This document shows, in pieces, positions 56,202 to 64,000 of a DNA stretch of 64,000 nt; the stretch's first letter is position 1; each line of letters starts with the position of its first letter. This DNA comes from Rhabditophanes sp. KR3021 (lineage: Eukaryota; Nematoda; Chromadorea; Rhabditida; Alloionematidae). The stretch is from assembly GCA_963281155.1 (NCBI GenBank), contig CAUJLY010000001.1:8060001-8124000 (forward strand), in the 5' to 3' direction. A program made the position numbers and the translations under genes. The notes below the pieces were generated by a model. The model was given only the letters and a program-made list of their open reading frames with translations. It did no database searches and was not told where the DNA came from.

Positions 56202-57986
56202 TCATTCTCTCTCAAGCAAAACAACCCATTCAAAGTGAACAGTCTGCGGAAACATGTCCACCGGTTGAATTTTCTTAATAACAAAAGGCTCCCCCTCATA
56301 CTTCTTCGAAGTAACTCGACATAAGTCAATCAAATTCTTTTGAGCAGCTTTTGGGTCACAAGAAACATACACCAACTTCTTCATTTGATCAAGTTTACGT
56401 AAACTGATAATGAGTTTATCGTTCATTCCAGCTCTTGGCGGATCAAGGATACCAACGACATTCGTTTGATCTTGAGAGAAGGCGAATTTTTCGGGACAAT
56501 AATGCTTGAGGTTGCGAAAGATAATTTCAGCTGAGCCGGCCACAAAATTTATCATGTTGGAGCTTATCCCGTTTTCAAAGGCGTTTTTGTGGGCATCCTC
56601 GATTGCTTCCGGGACAATTTCAACACCAATAGCCCCGACTTTGGATTGTGAGATGAGGGTTGGGTAGTTTTTTAGGATGTTGTTGAAGATACATAAAGAG
56701 ATCGCACCAGCTCCACAGCAGATATCCAAAAGAAGTAGGTTTTTTTCGGTTTCTTCGGCAGTTAAAACTTTCATTCCAGCGAACTCCATTATTGTTTCAA
56801 AGAGCACAGCTGCCCCAAAAGAATTAGTTTGAAAGAAAGAAGCTGGTCCTAATCTAAATTTGGTGTCTAATAAAGTCTCGTAGACAAAGGGAGTTCCAGC
56901 GATGTGTTCATAAACTTTTGGATCGAAGGATTCTTTCGAAACTTGCCAATAGAGACTTGTGACGTGGCAAGTTTGATTTTCGAAAGATTTCAGGTTTCCA
57001 AAGAACTTATCAATAACGGCATTTTTTACCTCTCCAAGTTTTGCATCAAATTCTTCCCCTTGAGGATAAGTCGTAATAGTAACCATGGTATCCTGAGCAA
57101 AATCCTTGACAGTCAACATCTTCCAAAAGCCACTGTTGTCAACTTCATCGTAAATGGGCACCCCACTACCAACGATAAAAGCTTCAAATACTTTGACAAT
57201 TTGCATTGTATTCTTAGAAAGCTGCATGCAAGTATCAATCGGCAACTGGACTCTTCTGCCATCTTCTAATCTTCCACCAGTAACACCAACACAAACTTTC
57301 CCATCTTTATCCAAGCCGATATTGAATTCATTTTTGTTTCTGTACCCAGTCGATTTAGGCGATTCTTTAATCGTGGATAAGATCATTTGGCGCGAGTCAA
57401 TGCCAAATTGTCTCATTTGATCCATCATCTTTCTCATGATCTTCTTCGAATCTTTCTGCTTCTGCTCCAATTGCTGCTCGTAAGACAAATGGTGAAGAGG
57501 AGTAACAATATCTCTAACATCTTTATTCAAATCATAAGCCTTTCTTTCTCTCTTGATCATCCGGCTGTCAGGTTGAGGAGCGGCTTTTTCGGCATACAAC
57601 TTGTTTCCTTGGAGAGTCATGTTGTTGAAGAGGCAGAGGGCCTTGTCGAGGCAGTCACTAGAGTAAACGTTGATGTAACAAACAGTGCCGTCGAACTTTA
57701 GTTTGTCGAATTTGACTTCTTTGAGAGCTTTCTTTACGGTCACTTTTAGACGTGCATGGTTCATGTTCTTTGGAAAGTGCAAGATTTTTAGACGGAAGCT
57801 TTCTGGCTCGGATTGTTGGTTAAGGGGATTGGCATCTGCCATTTCAACTAAGTTCTCCTCAGTTGTGACATCGATATCTTTCTTGCCGTCCTCTACTATA
57901 CTTGAATCCCCAGTTAACTGATTGGCATCTTCCATTTCTCCAGTCACACCTTTTACAGCTTCTTCTTTTCCAATACTCTCATCCAT
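56202..57986 (-). CDS. TRMT2A: tRNA (uracil-5-)-methyltransferase, TRMT2A type
   Basis: One exon encodes 594 residues. An acidic N-terminus is followed by an RRM-like domain (about 60-135, LKILHFPKNMN ... VCYINVYSS), a central domain with TGYRNKNEFNIG, and the RlmD/TrmA-type SAM-dependent methyltransferase: GPASFFQTNSFGA, SAM-binding LLDICCGAGAISL, VGAIGVEIVPEAIEDA, DPPRAG (motif IV), YVSCDPK with the catalytic nucleophile Cys, and C-terminal TVHFEWVVLLE with the general-base Glu. It makes 5-methyluridine at position 54 of tRNA, in the cytosol or nucleus. The active site is complete. A TTTAG acceptor precedes the ATG by 18 bp; DRAP1 lies 266 bp upstream in the same orientation. Confidence 0.92.
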   Translation of the reverse strand: MDESIGKEEAVKGVTGEMEDANQLTGDSSIVEDGKKDIDVTTEENLVEMADANPLNQQSEPESFRLKILHFPKNMNHARLKVTVKKALKEVKFDKLKFDGTVCYINVYSSDCLDKALCLFNNMTLQGNKLYAEKAAPQPDSRMIKRERKAYDLNKDVRDIVTPLHHLSYEQQLEQKQKDSKKIMRKMMDQMRQFGIDSRQMILSTIKESPKSTGYRNKNEFNIGLDKDGKVCVGVTGGRLEDGRRVQLPIDTCMQLSKNTMQIVKVFEAFIVGSGVPIYDEVDNSGFWKMLTVKDFAQDTMVTITTYPQGEEFDAKLGEVKNAVIDKFFGNLKSFENQTCHVTSLYWQVSKESFDPKVYEHIAGTPFVYETLLDTKFRLGPASFFQTNSFGAAVLFETIMEFAGMKVLTAEETEKNLLLLDICCGAGAISLCIFNNILKNYPTLISQSKVGAIGVEIVPEAIEDAHKNAFENGISSNMINFVAGSAEIIFRNLKHYCPEKFAFSQDQTNVVGILDPPRAGMNDKLIISLRKLDQMKKLVYVSCDPKAAQKNLIDLCRVTSKKYEGEPFVIKKIQPVDMFPQTVHFEWVVLLERE

Positions 57987-58252
57987 TTTTAAGCCAATTA
58001 TTTCCTAAACTTATTAATTAAAATAAATGAACAAAGAATCAAAGATATGAAACGCCTTTAAATTAGCGATGACAACACAAAAGAACATTCATTAATGTAC
58101 AAAGTTATATTATACAAAAAAGGAAATTAAATAAAGTGCAAAAAAGAATTGTTGTTAATAATTAGAAGAGAATAAATATGTACATTTGGGTTTGACAGAT
58201 TTAAATTAAAGAAGGAGGTTACTCGGTGGATGGTCGGGTTGAACGGATACCA

Positions 58253-58989
58253 TCACACCTTCGAAGTTCCAGCCTCACTGCCGGCAGCAGCCGCCTCTCC
58301 GAAACCTCCACTAAAAGAACTGCCACACTCAGGAGCTTCTGCTTTGATCTTCTTCGGTCTGCCGCGTTTCGACTTGACTGGATTCGGAACACCCGTATTT
58401 CTTATTACAATAGGCGACTTCATCACAATAGGCGAGGAAAGAGCACTTCCGTTGCCGCCTTCACTTCCATCCCCAATATTCAAATACAAGTTGGCAGGTT
58501 GCGCACCTCCACTCAGATCCATCTTCTTCGGAGGCAAAATATCTTCCATGAGAGTACTCAAAAAGTTGAACTGTTGATTGACTGAAGCTGCATGTTTCCT
58601 ACAAACCAAAAAGTCAATCAAACAAATATGATGATACAAACTTACATATGACAAGGTGCCATCGTCCTTGCTCCAGAACTAGTAACACTACTTAAAGTAG
58701 TTTCCAGAAACTTTTCACAAAAGTGTTCCATCGCTCGCCCGATAGCCACAGGCACAGATGCCATCATTCTTCCTATGTCTTCGTCTGACTGCATTATCTT
58801 TTTGACTCTGGAGGGTTGAATTTTGGCTCCAATGAACTTGCGTTTGCGTGGCTTAGATAAAGAAGCAGTGGAATAATTGTAAGCGTAGGGCTCCGTAAAG
58901 ACATTGTTTTGCTGAATAGAAGGCGAGACGACTGAAGAAGTCCCCGGCTGAGGATTGTCTTCGCTCGATGTGCTCCCACTACAGTTCAT
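58253..58989 (-). CDS. DRAP1: NC2-alpha/DRAP1 transcription corepressor
   Basis: Exons 58989-58646 and 58598-58253 join in phase 2 to give 229 residues. The histone-fold domain reads KFIGAKIQPSRVKKIMQSDE, DIGRMMASVPVAIGRAMEHF and, across the intron, TMAPCHMKHAASVNQQFNFL; the KKIMQ(S/T)DE-E/D-IG block is the signature of NC2-alpha. The protein pairs with Dr1/NC2-beta, binds TBP on promoters and represses or modulates pol II transcription. A Gly/Ser/Ala-rich C-terminus contains a KSKRGRPKKIKAE AT-hook or nuclear localisation motif. The N-terminus is about 45 residues longer than in mammals. An ATTCTAAG acceptor lies upstream of the ATG. Confidence 0.88.
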
Positions 58990-61187
58990 ACCTTCCCTTA
59001 GAATAAAATAAGTTTTCTGGTAGATGTCTATTTAATTAGATATTTCTAAATTAAAAAACCAAATTAATTAGACTCCTCAAAATTGAAATTATGGCGATGG
59101 GAGAACCACTCTTACAAAACATACACACAACCACGTTCCTTTTTTCTATATTAAATAAACTATGATCCAAATGTCGGTCCCACCAATACATTCCTTTCCA
59201 ATGTTTTTTCGTTTGAAGAACTTTTTCGATTGGGGTGGCGCATCTTCTTGTGGTGGGGGGTCATTTGCTTTTTTGATTGAATTACATTTGGATTAGGAGA
59301 TATTTTTAGTATGGAAAAGAATTGCCGAAAGATTGTCAAAGTGGAGACACTTTTGAATGGTTTAATCTACTGGATAAAATTCGAGTTGCGGATAAAATAA
59401 ATGTTCTAGATTGACGGCTTTCTTTACCTTCCGTCAAACAAAAACTTATGAAAGGAATAGTTATATTGGCTTGGATTATTGCTTAATGGACAAGTCTGGC
59501 ACTTTATACGGCTTTCAGATATAATTGATGAAAAAAGAAATGTAAATAAAGTTAAAAACAGTTTTAAATTGGTTCTATCGCATGTTTGTGCCTATTCAAT
59601 TTCGGTAGAAGTCAAAAATGGTGATGATTTATCGCAACATTATCCAGATAACCACATTGAAGCAGAGCAACTTGAGTATTTATGTTGAAGTATCACTAAA
59701 TCACAACTAATATATGCATTTTGTTTTGATTTTCCCCAATTTATTTGGGATCTTTGCCAACAATTTAAAAAATGTGTATAAAGTGTTCCGCGAAAGAATG
59801 AACTTAATAGGGATGAAATTATAAAGGATAATGTCTTAGATCGAAGTTTTATTCCATGAAAGGATAAAAACATTTTTCGCAACTAAACCTATTTGCTGTA
59901 AAACGGGACTTGAATAAGATTATGCTTATTGATACTACAATTGTTAATTCAGCATTGAGGGAAATTGTACCTATTATTTAGTATTTATATTAATAAAATC
60001 ACGCATTGATTCAAAACACTAAAAATGGTAGCATTGATCACTAACTAAAGATAAAAGGAAACGGAATACAGGAGGCTTGAAAATGAATTTATGGGCTATC
60101 AACTGAAGTCCTGTTAAATATTTCTTTTCTATTAATTATGACTAATTTTAAATAAATTCAGTGATATCTCATTTTTTATATTATTCAACTTATTTTTAAG
60201 CAGTTTATTGTTGTATAATAAATATTACAACATAATTTCTTTTTAAATACTGATTTATAACAACACACACTTATTAAAATTAATAATCACAGTTGCTTTT
60301 GCCATTTTTGGCCAAAGTTTTCAAAAATTAACAAAATAGTTGGTCTTATATTTCCAATACAAATTTGTAATTTCGCTGTTTTCATCAGAATAGTCACCAT
60401 ATTCGGCATCTTCAGCAGACATGGTTTTACTAATTGTTGTTTATTTACGTTTTGGCGATGATGATGAATCCATGGAACAATCTAAAATCAATGTTTACTA
60501 TGAAGTTATTAAAAATTCAAATAACAAATTATTAAAGTGTCTGATATCTCAGGAAGATTAGTGGAATTATATTCACCCACGTCTCCTTTTTTCCCCCCAC
60601 TTTTTCTCCTTTTGTCCCGACTCTTATAAAGAAATAAAGTTATTCATACAAATATCTATCATAAAGTTTGAAGTGCAATTATCGGCAAAAAGTAAATGTT
60701 CTGTAGCTATGAGATTTGCCACGTTAATTATATTAATTTCGGCTTTCTAAGGATTCGACCATATTTTTACTAAATAATTTCATGTTAATGATCTTACTTA
60801 TGTTGTAGACACATTAATGGATTATCAAATGTACTCGATTAGATAAATACATACTTACATCTATTAGAGAATTTTGCAGACAAGAGTTTATGATTTTAAC
60901 AATAAAATATACACACTTAAGATTTTTTAATGATGTAAATACAATTATACGTCACATCTTGTCATCATCATGTCCTTTATCATTATCCAAAAACAAAAGT
61001 TCGACGGCTTTATAATGTTTGTGTCTTTCCATTCCTACCAAGCTGTCGTCAGTTTGTTTATTTGGACATATAAAGATCACCTGAAATACTACAAACGTCT
61101 GGATTAAGTGGATTAGACTTGATATAATGGTTCAGTATATAAGACTTACTAGTTTCAAAATTAGTATCAACTTCTTAATAATTAATA
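58990..61187. other. Long intergenic region
   Basis: 2.2 kb without an identifiable gene. A plus frame at 59479-59688 and a minus frame at 59882-59640 are open but look random. On the minus strand 60432-60331 encodes a 33-residue acidic peptide (MSAEDAEYGDYSDENSEITN...) that looks coding but has no clear continuation; an upstream ATG frame (MDSSSSPKRK) stops after ten codons. These may be remnants. Confidence 0.3.
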
Positions 61188-62441
61188 ATGCAATTCTTAG
61201 TATTTTGTTCTATTGTTTCAATGGCAACTGCCAGGTTTAGTTACTTTGTTGGAGATTCATTTGTCCATGATCATAAACATCAAGTGTAAGCTAAGCAATA
61301 AATTAAACTATGTAATTTTCTAGTAAATCACACCTGCAACCTGTTCATCTTCATAGTGAGGATGAAGTAAATGCTCACAAGGAGTGGAATGATTTTAAGA
61401 AACTTCACCAAAAAGTATATCTTCATCCAAGACACGAACACATCCACAAACTGGAGTACTTTAACAACCTTCACATCATCAACAAACACAACGAAGACTT
61501 CAAAAATAACCTCACAACTTTCGACATGGCAACAAATGCCTTCTCTGACATCACTGAAATGGAGTTCGGAAAATTAAGTGGCTCTGCTCAGTTTAATTCA
61601 ACGCATCATGATCTCTATTATAAGGATAATGAGGATGAAGATGTTGAGAATTTGGCAATGGCTCCATTTAGTGTTAAAGCTGCCCCGGCTAAGTACAATG
61701 CTTGTGACAAAGGATTATGTGGGCCCATTAGATATCAAGGAGCGTGTGGATGCTGTACTGTTGTTTCGTAAGTTGGTAAATTAAAATTATTATTACAATA
61801 GTTTAGAGCTCTTGCCGTTCTTGAAGGTCAAGTCAAGAAAAAGTCTGGAAAACTATATAAATTTTCTATTCAAAATGTGCTTGATTGCCAAGGTGGTGAT
61901 GGCTGCAAGGGAGGATGGATGCCAACAACGTAAGTCGCTTTTCAAATAAACTAAATAAAATAATTATCTTTCAGTTATGACTACGTCAAGAAAACTGGCG
62001 GAGTCGATCTAGACTCAGATTACCCATACGTTTTAAAGGACACAGGCAAGTGTAAGCTAAACCAAAAGAAAAAGATCAAGTTCGGAGTGAAAAGTGTTGT
62101 CAACCTAAAAAGCAAAGATCCAAATGGACTTGCAACTAAAGTAGTCTCGGTGGGACCTATTGCAACTGGAATGTATGCGTCTTCCAAGAAGTTGTTAAAT
62201 TACAAATCCGGAATTTATTCTGATACTGCTTGCAATGGTAAAAATATCAATCATGGAGTTGTTGTTGTTGGGTACGGGCCTGGATATTGGACAATTCGTA
62301 ATTCATGGTATGTTGTTAATTGCTTATTTATTAATTGAATAATGTAGGGGAAATACTTGGGGGATGAAAGGTTACTTTAATATTGTCAAGGGAAAGAATA
62401 TGTGTCAAATTGAAAAATCACCAAATTATGCTACTGTTTAA
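61188..62441 (+). CDS. Cathepsin L-like cysteine protease with variant active-site motif
   Basis: Five exons (61188-61285, 61324-61767, 61807-61929, 61975-62307, 62348-62441) give 363 residues. A signal peptide (1-15) precedes an inhibitory propeptide with a WNDFKKLH...K-V-Y motif resembling ERFNIN and a D-M-x-x-N-x-F-S-D (GNFD-like) motif. The mature papain fold has QGACGCCTVVSALAVLEGQ, LDCQGGDGCKGG, the catalytic His in NHGVVVVGYG and Asn in IRNSWGNTWG. The catalytic Cys is kept (61754-61756), but CGSCWAF of normal cathepsins is CGCCTVV: the Trp after the catalytic Cys is Thr and the preceding Ser is Cys. It is secreted or lysosomal; activity may be altered. The propeptide is His-rich. Confidence 0.85.
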
Positions 62442-62777
62442 TACTCTTACTAAAAACTATTAATTATTAATAAATTATTTTTGACAAAAATGTAATTCTT
62501 TGTGTGCATTCTATTTTAAAAATATACTCCAGAAAAAATGTGCGTATTATTCAAAACATGGATGAAGAAAGTTTAAAGCATGATGATAATTAGAATAACA
62601 CGTAATTACATTTTAGTTTAATAAAAATATCAATTTCAACTTTTTATACTAGCTTAATGATTAACATTATATAATTCACATGAATATTTGAATGTGACAA
62701 ATAATACGTTACAAAATCAAACCTGAATCACCAAGCAAACATAATATTTTAAATTGAAAAATGAAACAGGTCGATTT

Positions 62778-63251
62778 TCAACTGAACAAAGAAATAAACC
62801 GAAACTGGACTAATTGTTTCAGTTTGAAGCTCTGCGGTTCAGTGATTGTTGCAGAAACCTGGCAAAGCTCTGTCAAAAATAATAATAATAATATTTTAAA
62901 TAAATACATACGGTTAAAAGTATTGCAAGTTGCTAATGGATCAGTACATGGAGTTATCGAACAAACTGATGTAAGAGCAGTTAATGCACAGGCTAATTTG
63001 GGTGCTCCAGCTGGATCATTCACATTGGCACATGTTACACCAGTCCCACATTGAATTTCTGCAAGAGCCGGATCACAAGTTGTGGTGCAAATGAAGATAT
63101 CAGTACCGGCGGCATTTTTGTATGAGTTGCAAGACAATCCGGCATCACAAGCAGCTTGGTCAACGCAGGTAAATCCAGGACCCACTGCATTCGTTTTACT
63201 GATAAAAAGAGAAACAATGGCGAGAAGAAAAACAATGTGAGTTGAAGTCAT
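62778..63251 (-). CDS. Small secreted protein with the CN-type cysteine repeat
   Basis: Exon 1 (63251-62912) and exon 2 (62869-62778) join in phase 1 to give 143 residues. The signal peptide (1-22) ends KTNA. The mature part has C-x7-C-x-x-GLSCNSYKNA, CTTTCDP, CGTGVTCANVNDPAGAPKL and CTDPLATCNTFN...C, the same cysteine repeat as the large protein at 2361-5171 (for example GLVCNPFGFNGSSCTQTC followed by CKVINDPANVGK). The 42-bp intron has no stop and keeps the frame, so retention would give a 157-residue form with a hydrophobic insert. A short-exon start and a TATTTAAAG element upstream (about 63293-63302) support the model. Function unknown; extracellular. Confidence 0.72.
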   Translation of the reverse strand: MTSTHIVFLLAIVSLFISKTNAVGPGFTCVDQAACDAGLSCNSYKNAAGTDIFICTTTCDPALAEIQCGTGVTCANVNDPAGAPKLACALTALTSVCSITPCTDPLATCNTFNRMYLFKILLLLFLTELCQVSATITEPQSFKLKQLVQFRFISLFS

Positions 63252-63309
63252 GATTAGTCAAAAGAATTTGATATCTTTTCTTCCATTCCATCACTTTAAA
63301 TACCTTTTA

Positions 63310-63932
63310 ATGTATCCGCAGCTGAATAACTTCTAATTATCAAAAGAATATTTCTAGAAAACAATAATAAATTTATCACTCATCCATTCATCATTTGTTT
63401 TATATTTCTAAAAGAAAGAAATTTACCACCAATTTTCATGTGTATATTAAATAAATAAAGGTATTTGTTATTAACGGTTTGGTGTAATACTGAATGCAGG
63501 TGCTGCCAACTTAAGTAAGCATATACCTCATGTGCAGTCAATTATTCATTTAATAGCAATTTGTATTGTGCTCATTACCATTAAAACACTGATTTAAACT
63601 CAACTGCAGTGGAAATGATAATTTTATAAACTCATCTTACTATGGACATTATTTCCTTACTTCGAATTTAAATAAATTTATATGCCAACATTAAAATGTG
63701 CTAATTGATCTCTGGGAACTTATTTTTCTAATAGAAATCAACCAGTAAACGTGTAACTAAATCGAAATTGGTTGATGACTTCATGTTCACAGATGCATTT
63801 AACATTTGATAGTTGGTATTGACCACAAGATCCTGTTTCTTATCAACAATAATGTAGGAGCTGATTGTAATGATCGCAAATAAAATTAAGTTTTTCGCTA
63901 TTAGTGTTAAAATCTAATATTTATATATCAAA
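63310..63932. other. Intergenic between divergent secreted-protein genes
   Basis: AT-rich sequence with no gene identified. A TTATATATCA element at 63921-63930 immediately precedes the last gene of the window. Confidence 0.35.
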
Positions 63933-64000
63933 ATGAAAATATTTATTTTACTATTTTTGGCAATTCTTGCCGATATTGTCAGTTCAGCGGATTCGGATGG
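63933..64000 (+). CDS. N-terminus of a secreted protein, cut by the window edge
   Basis: The frame from the ATG at 63933 to the end encodes MKIFILLFLAILADIVSS followed by ADSD, a typical signal peptide and cleavage site. The rest lies outside the window, so the family is unknown. Confidence 0.5.
   Translation, partial: MKIFILLFLAILADIVSSADSD

Overview
The window is nuclear DNA of a nematode. It has AT-rich intergenic sequence, introns mostly of 40-60 bp with a TTTCAG or TTTAG type acceptor, splice acceptors a few bases upstream of several start codons with no paired donor (the sign of spliced-leader trans-splicing), a spliced-leader RNA gene, and families that are expanded in or limited to nematodes: supplementary nuclear hormone receptors, serpentine chemoreceptors, receptor guanylate cyclases, EndoU proteins and tandem DUF19-like secreted proteins. 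I cannot name the species. All gene models below come from manual splicing of the reading frames; the coordinates and phases were checked by hand, but no homology search was run.

Layout. 1-720: the 3' end of a non-LTR retrotransposon. 2361-5171: a secreted cysteine-rich repeat protein with a C-terminal ShKT-like domain. 5198-5815: a dead tyrosine phosphatase on the minus strand. 6052-7105: a 7TM chemoreceptor. 7640-8228: a small helical protein. 9054-10431: a secreted protein with two DUF19-like repeats, followed by unresolved coding debris to 11460. 11703-12565: a secreted proline/glycine-rich repeat protein. 13531-13706: a 44-bp tandem repeat. 13923-23476: five tandem minus-strand nuclear hormone receptor genes, all with intact zinc ligands and related ligand-binding domains. 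25802-27139: a PAPS transporter. 27592-28141: NAC beta (icd-1). 29047-29165 and 29838-29932: a 5S rRNA gene and a divergently oriented spliced-leader RNA gene. 30328-32893: a PUM3-type Pumilio protein broken by one frameshift. 33370-38940: a stretch of small genes and degenerate fragments (HSP70 and SDR relics, a Gly/Tyr-rich secreted peptide, unidentified frames). 39472-42729: a carotenoid oxygenase, LSm2 and tRNA-splicing endonuclease Sen34, all on the minus strand and close enough to be one operon.

43183-49120 is the most unusual part: two tandem EndoU genes. The second encodes two EndoU domains, and its first domain is split by a 2.6-kb intron that contains a complete KCNQ-type potassium channel gene on the other strand. 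49368-49688 is a small unknown gene with a GC-AG intron. 50356-53783 is a receptor guanylate cyclase whose cyclase domain has lost both metal-binding aspartates. 55119-58989 holds a secreted cysteine-rich protein, a TRMT2A-type tRNA methyltransferase and DRAP1/NC2-alpha. 61188-64000 holds a cathepsin L-like protease with a changed active-site motif, a small secreted protein related to the repeats of the 2361-5171 gene, and the first codons of another secreted protein.

Functionally, housekeeping RNA and translation genes (5S, SL RNA, LSm2, Sen34, TRMT2A, PUM3, icd-1, DRAP1) are interspersed with fast-evolving environmental and secreted gene families. Several single-base frame breaks in otherwise well-conserved genes (4802, 31799-31810, about 42600, 37204) could be assembly errors rather than pseudogenes and should be checked against reads.
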